64,000 nt of DNA from assembly GCF_000283155.1 (NCBI RefSeq), contig NW_004454177.1, positions 6,463,060 through 6,527,059 of the forward strand, read 5' to 3'. The stretch's first letter is position 1; every line of letters begins with the position of its first letter. Source of the DNA: Ceratotherium simum simum. Lineage: Eukaryota > Chordata > Mammalia > Perissodactyla > Rhinocerotidae. The position numbers and the translations under genes were made by a program. The notes under the pieces are model-generated. The model worked only from the letters and a program-made list of their open reading frames with translations. It was not told the origin of the DNA and searched no databases. Positions 1 through 13,261 of the stretch are shown here, piece after piece.

Positions 1-1194
1 ACCAGGGACAACCTGGAACTTGCAATTGGCGTCTGGAGTGGGGGCATTCTTGTGTGACTGAGCCCTTAACTTGTGGGATCTGATGCTATCTCCAGGTAGA
101 CAGTGTCAGAACTGAAATGAATTGTAGGACACCCAGCCGGTGTCGGAGAACTAGTCAGTGTGGGGAAAAAACCCACATCTCATGTCAGAAGTATTGAGTG
201 TGAGGGAAAGGGAAAACAGACATTTTTCCTAGACAAGCTTTTTTCTACTTTGCCCTTACCTTCCAAATTTTCTTCAGTGAACAGGTATTATTTCTCTAAA
301 TATAAATAATAAACATACATAATTTTGTTTTCTTAAATTACCATTTATAAATGGTATACCTGAATCAAGGCATACTATTTCCATACTCCAAGAATATAAT
401 CTGAAGCCAAGTATAACAAAGGCAAAAAAAATAAGACCAAGACTTCAGTGTGGCAGAGGCCTCAGGAAGAACCCAACAGCCACAGCCAGAACCATCCTGA
501 ATGTGGGCAGTCTTACCAGGCAGGACACAAGCTCTCCCAAGATTTGCAAGATCTTGATGCAAAAGTGCTCGTCACTCTATCAACAAACACGTCCTGAACT
601 ACAGATGACTAAGCCCCTTGGGGACCTCACCAGCACAGGAACAGAGTGAAAACAAGGTGATATGTGCTGTAAGGGAGACAGGTGTCGTGTGCCATGGGAG
701 CAGAGAGAAAGCAGTGACTTATCCTGCCCAGGGCCAGGGCACATCTGAGCGGCGAAAGTGGGATGATACGCAGGCAGCCTTCTTCCCCACTCACTGAGCC
801 CTCTCTTCCACCAAGGGAGTTGTTTCTTTTTCAGTTTTGCTATATATTATGGACTCTAATACTTTTGTTGTACTCTTTTGGAATCAAGCATTTAGAAAAG
901 ATCTTTTGCCAGAGATCTGGAGGACTAGAGGACATATACGTCCTGAGTTAAGAGCTATCTCCCCTAGAGGAAAAAAGAGAAATGAGATGACCATTGGAAT
1001 ATGTCACCAGAACCCCAGGATAATCAAAGAAATACCAAGGGGCGTCATGCTTGAGTTGACAATACCCCAGGTCAGAAGGCATCACCAGTACGGTCATCTC
1101 CATGGAGAATGTGGAGGCTGACATACCTGGGGACTAGGAAAGAAAAAGCACTTTTTCAAAGGACCAGCTGGAATTTGGCTAGCCAAGGACTAAC

Positions 1195-1870
1195 TTATTC
1201 ACTGATTTCACAAATAATTTTTGAGTGCCTCCTATGTGCCTGTCACCATGCACCCTGATTAAGAGAAATGGTCTCTATCCTTATTGAGTTTACATTCTCG
1301 TAGAAGAAACAGCCACTAAAGAAGTAAACAGATAAATATACAAAGAATTAAGCTTCTGATAAATGTCATGAATGAAGTAAATGAGGTATGAGACAGAGAA
1401 CGTCAAGATGGAGGGGGCACTCCTTTAGAATGGGTCAAAGAAACCTCTCAGAATGGTGACACAACTGAAACCTGAAGGAGGAAACAAGCCAGCCATGCAG
1501 AGCCCTGAGAAAAGAGTGCTCAGGCAGAAGAAGAGCAGGTGCAAAGGGCCTGGGGGAAGAAGCAGCTTGGCCCATCTGGGGACTGTCAGAAAGGCCATGT
1601 GACTGGCAGAGTGAACAAGGGACAGAGTGGCACTGGTGAGCCTGGGCAGGTGGCAGGGCTGGGTCATGCATTGTACTCAGCATAAGCCCACTAAGGGTTT
1701 TATGCTGAGTACAACGGAAGATTCTTAAAAGCAGAGCCCTGATATGATCTGCTTTACACTTACTCTAGTGCTACACAGAGCAGAGACTGGAGACGTACAA
1801 GACTATAAGCAGGGAGGCTCATTAGGAAGCTACTGACAGTCCAGGAAGAGAAAAAGGAGGCTTGAGCTTA
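1195..1870 (+). repeat. Old mammalian interspersed repeat, family not named
   Basis: This is one of about eight related copies in the window, all in the same orientation. Shared landmarks are a start resembling 'tgagtgcctcctatgtgcc', a middle with 'gtgcaaagggcc', and an end with 'attaggaagctac'. The copies are heavily diverged, so the family is older than the ERE insertions. I recognise the pattern but cannot name the family with confidence. A 14-bp perfect inverted repeat sits inside it (1672-1713). Confidence 0.5.
1672..1713. repeat. Perfect 14-bp inverted repeat (hairpin)
   Basis: The left arm 'tgtactcagcataa' (1672-1685) and right arm 'ttatgctgagtaca' (1700-1713) are exact reverse complements, separated by a 14-base loop. 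It lies inside an old repeat copy and is not near any exon. Confidence 0.8.
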
Positions 1871-1929
1871 TGATGTCTAAACTTGGACTGAGCCAGAGAG
1901 TCTTTATAAACATCCTTAGGAAAATGTTA

Positions 1930-2525
1930 GATTCATTTATAATATCAAACAAAAAAGATAAAATATTTAAGAAATAAACTGAGCAAGAAATGTGCAAAAC
2001 CTATAAGAAGAAAACTTGACGTTCACTCCTGAAGAACACAGAAAAGACACAAATGGAAAGGAATATGATGTTTTTGGAGAGGAAGACTTAACTTCATAAA
2101 GATGTCAATCCTCCCTGGGTTCATTCATAAATTTAACACAATTTTCTCCAAATTACCACAAGTTCCCCCACACACAGCCCTCCCCAGAACTGGACAAGGT
2201 GATTCTAAAGTTCATGGGAAGATAAACAAGATAAGCAAGAAAACTTTCAAAAAAGAAAAGCAATGAGGGCATCTCAGCCCTACTGGATATTAGAATTTAT
2301 TATCGAGCATCCGTGATGAAGAGGATGGTACTGGCATCTAAATAGACAGCCCAGTGGAAGAGAAGAGAGAGTAGACCCAAATACAGGCAGCACCCAATCT
2401 ATGGGGGAAAGATGAGTCATTCCATGAACGGTGTGGGGATAAACCCAGAAGAAAAATGAGAGAAGTATTTTATCCTTGGAGCAGGGAAGGCTTTTCTAAC
2501 TATGATACAAAATTCAGAGGCCATG
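1930..2525 (+). mobile_element. L1 ORF2 C-terminal-region fragment
   Basis: The sequence matches the usual LINE-1 ORF2 region after the reverse transcriptase: a phrase like 'aagatgtcaatcctccc', then 'ctaaagttcatggga', then the 'tactggcat' landmark. Frames are interrupted, so it is a dead fragment. The adjoining ERE SINE begins immediately 3' of it. Confidence 0.65.
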
Positions 2526-2528
2526 TGC

Positions 2529-2757
2529 GGGCCGGCCCCATGGATTAGTCGTTAAATGCATGCGCTCCGCTGCTGGCGGCCCGGGTTCGGATCCCAGGCG
2601 CGCACCGACGCACCGCTTCTCCGGCCATGCTGAAGCCACATCCCACATACAGCAACTAGAAAGATGTGCAGCTATGACATACAACTATCTACTGGGGCTT
2701 TGGGGGGAAAAAATAAATAAATAAATAAAACTCTTAAAAAAAAAAAAAAAAGAAAAA
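2529..2757 (+). repeat. ERE SINE (short form)
   Basis: It has the tRNA-like head starting gggccggcccc, the body with 'cccacatacagcaactag', the 'ctactggggctttgggg' end and an AAATAAATAAA/poly-A tail. This family is a perissodactyl marker. Confidence 0.9.
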
Positions 2758-2944
2758 TCCTATGCTATAAGCAAAGTCCAGGGTTTAATGTGGGAGCCAT
2801 GGACTCCTGGGGGTGCAAGAGTGCTTCCCCCTCTCTCACAGGCCTGCAGACCATCTGATTTGCAAGCAAAATTTGTGTGTCCAGGCCCAAAACTTAAGAG
2901 AATTTCAAAGGAATCTTCACCCCCGAAAATAGCATAGTACTTCA

Positions 2945-3190
2945 AAGTGCAGGCCCTGGAATTAGAATACCTGGGTATAAATCCTAGCTGCACCACTTAG
3001 TAGAACTGTGTGACTGTAGGGAAGTTCCTTAACCTTTCTGTGCCTTTGTTTCCTCATCTATAAAACGGGGATAATAATAGTATCTAACTCACGGAGTTAC
3101 TGTGAGGGTTGGAAAGGAAATACATGTAAAGTTCTTAGTACAGAGACCGGCACATAGTAGCACTCAATAAATGTTGTTGTTATAGTTATT
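2945..3190 (+). repeat. MIR SINE, nearly full length
   Basis: It shows the MIR core order: an 'aggccctggaattagaatacctgg' like section, 'ctgtgtgactgtaggg', 'cctcatctataaaacgggg', then 'cacatagtagcactcaataaatg'. This is an ancient mammalian tRNA-derived SINE. Confidence 0.85.
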
Positions 3191-3329
3191 AATAATGTTA
3201 CTATTGTTAAAAAAAAAAAAACCCACTTTAGTTTGTCCTTAACAAGTTGGGTTTCCTCTGGCCTCAGGACACATTGCATTTTATGATATCCTCTACCATA
3301 TTTTCATTTAAAATTAATCATCAATCTAA

Positions 3330-4094
<765 letters not shown>

Positions 4095-4629
4095 CTAGAT
4101 CCCAGAGACCCCACCCAAAAAGGAAATCAGTAACCCAGCTCAGAAGACGAAAAGTTGGAGTTGGGTCAGGGAGCACCTCGCTCAGACCAGACCCTAAGCC
4201 AACTTAGCTGGTGATTTTCCAGACACCAGGGAGAGTGGAGGGCCGAACTCAGGCCTCACAGCCTCCATGCCTGCAAAAGTCCCCTGAGACACACCTCCCA
4301 AAGGCTAGTCCACACTCTGTGGACCACAAAAATCTGGAAGCCCAGCTCGCTGATGAGTTTGACTTCATATCCCCCCCCAATAAGAGAAAGGAATTAACAA
4401 TATAGGACCCCCAGCTAGAAAACCATAGCGAGACACCAAAATAGCTAGCAGCACACACACCCCCAAATACCAACATACCCAGTGCAGTCACACTGTCTCA
4501 ACACATGTCCGTTTGCATTCAACAATGCCCTCAGGGAATCTAGCACAACTTCAACAGTAGTGGAAGGCAAAAGGGAAAAAGAGTCCTGCTCCGGGAGTAC
4601 TCAGAAGTAACACACCTCCACTGAAGGGA

Positions 4630-5170
4630 AGAAGGAAGGCTTTGTCAAGGAGCTGGGCCAAAGGCTGACAAGAATTCTGATAGTGGGGAAAGGTACTCTA
4701 GGCAGAGGGACATCACGCACAGACAAGGCGATCTGCAGTGCTGGACAGCAGTGTGCACGGCAGAGGCTGGGTGGACGGCCAGGTCAGGGTCTGGTCACGG
4801 AGGGCCTGGCAGGCCATGCAGAAGAGCCTCGACTCTGCCCTGTAGCAAAGGGTTTGGTGAGAGAAAGCAACAGAGAGGCCTTGTTTAGCATGAGAACTCT
4901 GGCAGGAGCAGCATGACCGGACTGGAGAAACGAGACTAGTGTATGGAAAAGCACGGAGGAGGCTGCCGTCCAGGTGAAAGATGATGAGGGCTCAGACTAG
5001 GGCAGAGCAGTGGGAATGGAGAAGAAGGGACAGACACAATGGACACTGTGATGTTAGGCTGGAGAGGATCAGGATGTGGGAGGAAAGAGTGGAAAGAGTC
5101 CAACTTGAATCTAAGGTTTCTAGCTCCAGGGACAAGGGGGTGCCTAATTCTTCAACTGACGAGGTAGTGC
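4630..5170 (+). repeat. Old mammalian interspersed repeat copy
   Basis: Same family as 1195-1870: 'gcagagggacatcac', 'ggcatgaccggactgg' type landmarks in the same order. It is strongly diverged. Confidence 0.4.
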
Positions 5171-6539
5171 AGTTCTAGAATTGCTCCTCCCTTCTCACCC
5201 CTACTCTTGCAACTACCTCAGGACCCCCAGGTCACACCAACTCTCCCCCATGGCAGCTCTCAGGCTGAAGCCCGATGACACAGAGACAAGTCGCCCTGTA
5301 AAGTGGCTGCCGTGGCAAGCCCTGCCCGGAGAGCCTCCCCCACCGAGGAGGCGTCAGCCACATTGCTGTGACCAATAGGAGTTTGGAGGAGCAGACCTCT
5401 CCTGTAGCCACTTCTTCAGAAGCTGTCACTGTTCCACCCGGAGCAGCGAGCATGACACAGCCCTCTTCAAGCAGGGACGTGAACAGAAAGACCCTGTCCT
5501 CAAAAAGATCAGGACGTGGCCTGCAATGAGTGCTCAGGAAACAGCTGGATCTGGTGACTCTGAATCTATTCCAAGGTCCCTAGAGAGGGAGCCCTGAAAA
5601 ACAGCAAAGGATCTATGAGGGATCGCGACCATGGCCCTCTCTGCTTCCTGGCAGCTGAGAGACAGGCAAACGAGGTGTCCTGCCTTAGGACTCACAGAGC
5701 TGGTTCCCTTTGCCAGTCCACTGGACCCATGGGAGCCAGGCTCTGCCCCTCTCACTCCCACCATGACAGCTCCACGCAGTAACTTCGTGCCTTAGGAAGA
5801 AAACGCCAATGGAAGAAGCACTCCTGTCTGCAGTACATAAGCCCAAGTGGGAATCTCTTCCTTACCCTAAGAAGAACCCGTAATATCCTGCAGACATAAT
5901 ACTCAAGCCTCTATACACACAGTCAGAGATGAGCAGAGCCCAGCTGCCACTGACTCTGAAAAAGCAGAGCAGAAAAGTACAGGGGACCAGGGCAGTGACG
6001 TGGCCCGATGCCTGTGACTTCAGGAATTACTGGAATCTGTACTCCGCTGAGTCAGGGAGGGCAGGGAAAGAGAAAGGGAAAGGGGAGGGAGGAATCGATA
6101 GTGGCCTGAACATCAGGCTGGACACTATTCAATCCAACAGGCAGTGATCTATATAAGGCATTGCATCAACTCTCTCAGAGAATGAGAAATTCTGCATTTG
6201 AGAAATTCTGCATTCTTATCCCTGGACACATCCCATCTCCACAAGGCATGGGGTAGTTTGTAAAATCTCATCCTTACGGCAAAATGCCTAATTAGCTACA
6301 TACATAATTACCCATATTTAAGAAGAACCTGGAAAATCTGAAATCATGCATCACTCAAATATCAAACAAATCTTCTGCCAGAAAAAAATATATATATGGG
6401 TGGGCCGTATTATACCTTCTCCTTGCCTTGCCTGGCTTCAGGAAAGATGTGGGCAAGAACAGGGCCAAAAGGGCAGGAATTGTAGGAATGAGGAAGGTGG
6501 GAAGAGAAATCCTATTTGTTTAATGGCTACTAGAGATCA

Positions 6540-7220
6540 TTTACTCATTCAAGAAATATTTATTGAGCACCTACTAAGTTTATTTATTGAGCAGCTACTA
6601 AGTTTATTGCTGGCCACTAGAGACGCAATGGTGATTAAAAACAGATTCAGCTGCTCCTCCCCTGGAGCTACACTCTACTGAGGGAGGGAGACAGACCAAC
6701 CAACCACTCACAGACAAATGTGTAATTATAAATGAGGTAAGAGCTCTGAAGGAAATGAGCCCAGTTTAGATGAAGCCTATGCTGAGAACTGAACGACGAG
6801 TAGGTATTCACTAGTCAAAGAGAGGAGGAAAAAGTGTTCTAACAGAGGCAGCAGCACGTGCAAAGGCCCTTCAACAGGAAGAACACCAAGGAAGAAGAAG
6901 CATAGTTGGCGATGACACTGGAGAAGTGAGTGGGAGCCAGGATCATGCCAAGAACTTGGCCTTAGTCATAAGAGCTGGAAGCTAGGAAAGGGTTTCTCCA
7001 GATACACATTTTGAAAAGATTGCTCTGGCAGTCATTGGAAATACAGATGGGAACGGAGGCCAGATTGGAAGGAAGAAAATCAGAGTGGCTGCAGAGAGAT
7101 TAGGTAGGAAACCATGAGCTAGTCTAAGTGAGATGATGATAACCTGGCTGGAGTGGTTACAGAGGGGAAGATGAGATGCTAAGAAAGCAGCCCTGAGATC
7201 TGCTATAGCAAGTACATGGC
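6540..7220 (+). repeat. Old mammalian interspersed repeat copy
   Basis: It begins with 'tattgagcacctactaag' (with a short local duplication of 'tttattgagca' at about 6556-6592), then 'gcacgtgcaaaggcccttc' and 'ttgctctggcagtcattgg' in the family order. Confidence 0.5.
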
Positions 7221-7599
7221 ACATGTTCTAACATTTCCTTCCAAGCCTGAGACTGTGAGGGACATCACTAGTCTATCATGGCACCCTAGACATGGCTTCA
7301 GAACCATCAACTTTATACTCCATGTAGTGCTCACCAACAGATCAGATGAAACCTCTCAGTGAGGCAGAGATTACTGTCCCCATTTTTCCAAGAAGGAAAC
7401 TGAGGCTCAGCAAGGTTAAAAACAACAACTTGCCCGAGGTTTCACTGCTAGTAAATGGCTCAACAAGAACATGCACGCACTCACATCTATCTGAGTCCAA
7501 AGCCTGAGCTCTGACCTCTGACAAGACCAGAGCGCAAAAGAAGATGGGAGGGGTAGCAGGAGAGAGATCTGCAATGGAAGGCAAAGGGCACATTATAAA

Positions 7600-7935
7600 G
7601 GGCTAGGAAGGACCGAGGCTATATCCTGCACATGATGAGGAGCCATCACAGGACTGCACAAAGGAGACTGGCACGATCAGATCTACAGTTTAGAAAGATG
7701 ATTCTGACAGCTGTTAATTAGTAAGAACTAATTAGAGGAGGGCAAGAACAGAGGCTGAGGGGCCACTTAGGAAATTATCCTGAAAGCAAAGGCAAGAAAT
7801 TACGAACTAAGTCAGTGGCTGTGAGAATGGAAAGGAAGGGCCAGATTCTAGGGCTATTAGGAGGCAGAATGACAGGACTTGACGTCTGCAGCAAGTGAGG
7901 AAGAGGGAGGAGGGAAATCAGGGCACTAAGCCAGT
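7600..7935 (+). repeat. Old interspersed repeat, 3' part
   Basis: This is the 3' half of the same unnamed family: 'aggagccatcacaggactg', then 'agatgattctgacagctg', then 'attaggaggcag'. Confidence 0.4.
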
Positions 7936-8579
7936 ATGCCATGACTATCTGTTCACTTCTGTGCCTTGCTGATAGCCCCCCGCAGCATACTGCCTAGAAT
8001 ACAGGACATGCCCAACAAATGTTTGCTGCCTATATGAGATGAATGAATTCCCTTCATTCCGACTGAGTGAATGGTGAAGTCCTTCACTGAGACAGGAACT
8101 ACAAGAGGAGGGACAGATCTGAGGGACCAGAAAGGGTGGGGAGGCATGCAGCCAGGGATGATCAGTAAGCAGGCCCGAGCTCAGGAAAGAGGTCTGGCTA
8201 CAGCCGCAATTTGGGGTCACCGCTAAATACATGGTAACTGAAACTCGGGGTGAAATCACCCAGACACGGCGTGTGATGAGCAGAAAGGAGCGGCCTGCAA
8301 AGGCGGCTGCGGAGGGCTGAATTAGAACCAGGAGAGAGGAGTCGTGGAAGCCAAGCGGGGAGAGCGGTTGCAGGTGGAGAAAATAGATTTTTTTTAATCA
8401 AAGCAAGGAAAGGAAAAAACAAAAGCAAAAAACTTTCTAGCTTCCCCAGCTCACCAGAAGCCGGCATAAGGTCGGACTAGCCCCAGACTGGGACACGGGG
8501 GGAAGCTTCCCCACAAGAGAGGTACCGAAACAAGGTTCCCAAGGCCGGGCCCTACACACTTCCACGAACAGGACCAGTA

Positions 8580-9121
8580 AACGAGCCCCTAGCAAGCTCA
8601 CACACGTCGTCCAGTGCCCGCTCTCACTCCCCCGCCAGTCCCCCAGCCCAAGGCCCTTCCGCCTCTCAGAGAGATTCTGGACAGATGCACCAGTCCGGCC
8701 GCTCCTTCTTCACTTCTTAAGAGACCTTCAGTTCCCGCCCACACTCGTGCACATCCCGCTCGTTGGCACACTAGTGTGCCTCAACTCTCCCACTTCCCTC
8801 CTTTCCCCCGCCACCCGACCCCTCCCTCGAGGAGGTCCTCACCTGTCCCCCACCCCAGGAGGCTCTGGGCGATTGCTCCCGACTCTGCGCAGCTTCCCAG
8901 GCACCACCCCGGCTCCCAGCTTCCAGGGACGCCGGGGTGTTGCCCTGCAGCGGCCAACAACCACTTCCGGAAAGGGTACCAACCTAGCAACTGAGAGTCC
9001 CGCCTCTACCCTGAGTCAATAGGGCGCCGAATGAGAGCTCTGGCACTGGATTGGCTAGGGCTCCTGTCCGATCACGGAGGAGGTCTGCTCGTTTCCCGTT
9101 GCACTATGGGAGATGTAGTCC
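8580..9121 (-). promoter_or_regulatory. CEP164: CpG-rich promoter of CEP164
   Basis: A GC- and CpG-rich block sits upstream of the CEP164 start exon. Visible motifs are a double ETS core TTCCGGAA (8966-8973), an X-box-like RFX half site with a 1-bp spacer (8980-8992), a minus-strand CCAAT box (9050-9054) and a ZNF143-type site (9101-9119, minus strand ACTACATCTCCCATAGTGC). No TATA box is seen. A good donor CAG|GTGAGG on the minus strand at 8843/8842 could end non-coding exon 1, which places the start site near 8950-9000. The promoter identity is inferred from position and motifs. Confidence 0.7.
8843..8995 (-). other. CEP164: Candidate CEP164 non-coding exon 1
   Basis: The 3' edge is supported only by the minus-strand donor CAG|GTGAGG at 8843/8842. 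The 5' edge is arbitrary, set by the motif cluster. No transcript evidence is available here. Confidence 0.35.
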
Positions 9122-10600
9122 AAGATAGTTGATGGGGGTCCACAAGGGGTTAAAAGGGAGCTCTGAATTTAGATGAGGGGAATTTCTTCCCGGACAAGAA
9201 AGGCCCATTCATAGTATTTACAGTAACGTCAATTAACGAAGGCCATTTATTGGTCATCATTTTTTAGTATTGTGATTAATATCAGCTGAATACACTGATC
9301 ATCAATAATCAACCCATTGAGCATTTAATAAAAAAACAAATGTGACTGTAAGGTAAATAAGTAATAAAAAATTAAAAACTGGCTCCTCTGTGCTCTGATT
9401 AAATCAATGAGCACCTGACCAAGAGTTAAAAGACCTAATTTCTACTGTCTATCTTTTCACCAGAGCACAGGACTCAACTCAGTTTGCATGTCTGCGAGAT
9501 GGAGTTAATACTATTTGTCAAAACTATTTCAAAGAGTCTGTCTAAGAAGAAAAAAAGTGAAACAATATGTAGCCCCTCCACACACCCTTTCTGGCAGAAG
9601 GGTTGCTACTAATGTAACTCCAAAGAGCTTTAGTTTTATTTGTGCAGAGGGCAAATCTTCCTTTCTCTCATATGTCCTCAACCTCCTAGAGAAGTTAAGA
9701 GGGGCAAAAACACCTCTGGCCACTACATCAGTGGGAAAACTGGGGAACAGAAAGGTTAAGAAACATTGCTAGTGGAAGAGGAGAACAGAGCACCTGGAGC
9801 AGCTCCCTATAGGTTGCATTGTGGAGACGTTATGTGGCTTGTACCAACTCCCAAAGCTAGTCCCAGCACCACTCAGGGCCTGAGCCCAGAATGAGGAACT
9901 CAAAGTGTTGTTCCTGTAGACCCCAAACCAGATGTGGAGAATGTATTCCTCATGTTTAACTTCAAATCTTTTCTGTGGCAGTTCTGCCTGTACTTCCTTT
10001 GTTCTGCCTGCAGATGACAAATCATGGCTGCCCCTTCCTCTCCACACTCCTTAAAAGTCTCACTGAAGGGACAAAGGGACCAGACTCAAAGGGATTCGAA
10101 GGGCTCACCAGTTCATCCACCACAGACCTTGCACAAAGCAAGGATTCAAAAACCATTTGTAGAGTTGATTCCTATATCCAAGAGCTTGCAATCAATCTAG
10201 TTGACTTTAGCTGCCATTAAAATTCTTAACTTTTGTTCCTTCACATGGGTCCCTTGCTGTCTCATGGGGAGAGCTAATAAATAAGGGTCACTATGGGCTT
10301 GATGGGATTACCCCACATAGATAAACAATTTTCATTTTATCAGATTCCCCTATAGGTTTGTTCTCAGACACACAAACCAATTTACAAAATGCCCTTAGGC
10401 AAATATAATTAAGAAAGCAAATCTTTGGGGGGAAATGACAAAAATGATACACCAATTGATATGCCAGTAATATGCCCAATGAATGAGAAGAGAGACCGAG
10501 AATTTCACACATTGTAGCTTATCTTCTGCAGTCAAGGATGAACATACAGGGGTGATTTTTCAAAGAAACGGGCGGAAAAAACCAAATCAGTCCCAAATTT
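9122..10600. other. Intergenic, nothing recognised
   Basis: This is AT-rich DNA upstream of the CEP164 promoter. I see no exon, no full repeat and only weak MIR-like phrases near 9480 and 9730. Confidence 0.4.
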
Positions 10601-10799
10601 TATGCCCTACCCCCAGGTCATAAATTCCACTTTTAGAACTTTTTTTTTTTCCCTTTTCATACTGTTTACTTGTAATATAGAGAAAACCCACATAGTAAGA
10701 AAGAAAAACACTCATTAATCCTACCATTTTTTTAAAAAAGTATATAAAGATGCAAAATGTTCCCTCTACTCTTTCAATTCATCTTATTTAAAATTGCAA

Positions 10800-11030
10800 A
10801 CTGTCCTTCCACCTAACTTCTCTGCTTTGTTTTTCCCCATAGCACATAGCACCCTCTGAAATACTGTTACTTTATTTCCTTATTGTCTGTCTCCCTGCAT
10901 TAGAATATAAGCTGCATGAGGACAGGAATTTTGTCCATTTTATTTATTGATGTATCCACAGTGCCGAAAACAGTGCTTAGCATGTAGTGGGCGCTCAATA
11001 CACATTTGCTGAATGAATGAATGGGCAAAC
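10800..11030 (+). repeat. L2 LINE 3' end
   Basis: It has the typical order: 'gaatataagctgcatgaggacagg', 'ccacagtgccgaaaacagtgc', 'gggcgctcaatacacatttg', ending in repeated 'gaatgaat'. Confidence 0.75.
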
Positions 11031-11277
11031 TGAAGGAAGGAAGGAATCCCACATTTCAGAGGAAACCACTGTTGACATTTTGGTTCCTATCTCCCAGACT
11101 TTTTAATGCTTATGCAGATGTAAATTTATATGCATATATGTATATGCACATATGCGTACTTTTAAATTTTACAGAAATGAGATTATAATGTACACATTGT
11201 TCTACAATGTGCTTTTTTTCACTTAACATGTCATAAACATCTTCCAAGGTGAGTTCATAAGATGTTACTCCATTCTT

Positions 11278-11480
11278 TTTTTTTTATAATTTTATTTATT
11301 TTCCCCCCAAAGCCCCAGTAGATAGTTGTATGTCATAGCCGCACATCCTTCTAGTTGCTGTATGTGGGACACGGCCTCAGCGTGGCCGGAGAAGCGGTGC
11401 GTCAGTGCGTGCCGGGGATCCAAACCCTGGGCCGCCAGTAGCGGAGCGCACGCACTTAACTGCTAAGCCACGGGGCCGGC
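11278..11480 (-). repeat. ERE SINE (short form)
   Basis: Minus-strand copy; target-site duplication 'atgttactccattctt' on both sides. Confidence 0.9.
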
Positions 11481-12059
11481 TATGTTACTCCATTCTTTAT
11501 ATTGGTTACCTAAGATTCCATTGAATGAATGTCTCCTTCCCCTATTGATAATCATTTGTTTTGTTTCTAAAGTTTTGATACTGTATACAATGCTGAAATA
11601 CTGTTATATTTGTTGGATAGGATCCTAGGAGTGACACTGCTCAAAGAATTTACATTTTTTACATTTCAATAGCATTGCCAAATTTCTCTCTAAAAGTGGA
11701 ATAATTTACAGTGCAACCAATGCCTTCATCAACACCAAATATTACCAATGTGAGAGGCAAAAAAAATAATGATGATGGTCTCTAAATATTGCATTCTTTC
11801 ATTATTAATGAAGCTGAGCTTTTTTTCACACGTTTACTGGTCATTTGAATTTCTTCTATTAATTACCTGATTAATTTCACACTCTTGTTCATTTTTCTAC
11901 CAGGTTGTTTGGAGGTTTTATTGACTTGTGGAAGCTCTTTGTATATTATAGACATTAACCCTTTGTCTCTCTATTGAGTGACAAATGTTGTCTCCTAGTC
12001 TGTGACTTATCTTTAACTTCGTAAATGTCATTTTTCTCAGTAGTTGTAGTGATAATAAG

Positions 12060-12200
12060 ACTAATAGTCAACCTTTATTGAGCATTTACAGTGTACCAGA
12101 CACCATTCTCAGCACATTATATGGATTATTTCATTTAATTCTTACAGTACAAGGTTATCCCCGTTTTACAAATGAGAAAACTGAGACACAGAGAGGATGA
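12060..12200 (+). repeat. MIR/L2-like fragment
   Basis: Contains 'cctttattgagcatttac', 'ttcatttaattcttac' and 'gagaaaactgagacacagag', the usual order of this ancient repeat class. Confidence 0.6.
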
Positions 12201-12328
12201 GTAACTAGCCTGGAGTTTCCCCGTCTCTAAGTGGCAGAACCAGAATTGGAATCCTGGATGTCCAATTCTACAGACATTTTTAAAATTTAAGTAGTCAAGT
12301 CTATCCACTGTTTTTAAAAATATCTTCT

Positions 12329-12580
12329 GGGGGCTGGCCCGGTGGTGCAAGCTATTAAGTGTGCAACCTCCACTTCGGTCGCCCAGGGTTTGCAGGTTCG
12401 GATCCCTGGCACACACCAACACACCGCTCGTCAAGCCATGCTGTGGCAGCGTCCCATATAAAGTAGAGGAAGATGGGCACGGATGTTAGCTCAGGGCCAG
12501 TCTTCCTCAGCAAAAAAAGAGGTAGGATTGGCATTGGATGTTAGCTCAGGGTTGATCTTCCTCACCAAAAAAAAAAAGAG
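12329..12580 (+). repeat. ERE-related SINE (alternative body)
   Basis: The tRNA-like head is followed by 'cccatataaagtagaggaag' instead of the 'catacagcaac' body, then two 'ttagctcaggg...cttcctca' modules and poly-A. Confidence 0.85.
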
Positions 12581-13261
12581 AAAATTTTCTGAGTTTTGTT
12601 AGAGATCTTCTTCAACATAAGATTATTAAAATATTCTTCTATTTTTTTCTGCAGTTTTACTTTTCATGTTAAGTTCTTTGATCTATCTGGAGCTTATTTT
12701 TAGATGAGATAGGGATTTCATTTTTTTTCCTTCCAAATGGATAGCCAGTTGTCCCAACAATTATTGAATAATGTATCTATTTCCCTTTGATATGAATGCC
12801 ATCTTTATCATATACAAAATTCCCATACAGACATTGATCTATTGATTTTTATTTTAAACTTGTCTAATTACCTGTTGGGTAGGATTTTCTACCCACATCA
12901 TATCATCTGCAAATATTGATCCTTTTGCTTTCTAATATTTATAACACTTGTTCCATTTTGTCATCTTTTTGAGTTAGCTATATGGGATAAGAGTGGTGAT
13001 AATGACCTTCCCTTTCCTAAGCCTGACTTTAATGGAAATAACTTTAGCCTGTTACTATTAGGTTTTCTAGGATTTCTGTTATCTTGTTTAAGAAGTTTCT
13101 CCTTAGTTTTTACCAGACAACTACTGAATTTAACAAAGCTTTCCACATTTAATAAATAATATGTTGATATAATCATATGGCTTTTTTCCTTTAAGCTATT
13201 AGAGCTCTAAAGCTTTTTGCTTTAAGCTCTTAACAATATACAGATACTTCTTGGAGAGTTA

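Larger units (their letters stand above)
4095..8842 (-). other. CEP164: CEP164 5' intron (inferred)
   Basis: This lies between the start-codon exon and the CpG-rich promoter region. It contains old repeat copies (about 4630-5170, 6540-7220, 7600-7935) and an L2-like 3' end near 7960-8065. I see no exon with convincing splice sites in 5170-6540 or 8070-8580, though a small non-coding 5' exon could be missed by eye. Confidence 0.5.
11060..13210 (+). mobile_element. Old L1M-type LINE 3' region, interrupted
   Basis: AT-rich sequence with the usual L1M 3' landmarks ('cacttaacatgtcataaacatc', 'gaagctctttgtatattat', 'gatctatctggagcttattt'). It is interrupted by an ERE at 11278-11480, an L2/MIR-like stretch at about 12060-12200 and another ERE at 12329-12580. 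No intact frame remains. Confidence 0.6.
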
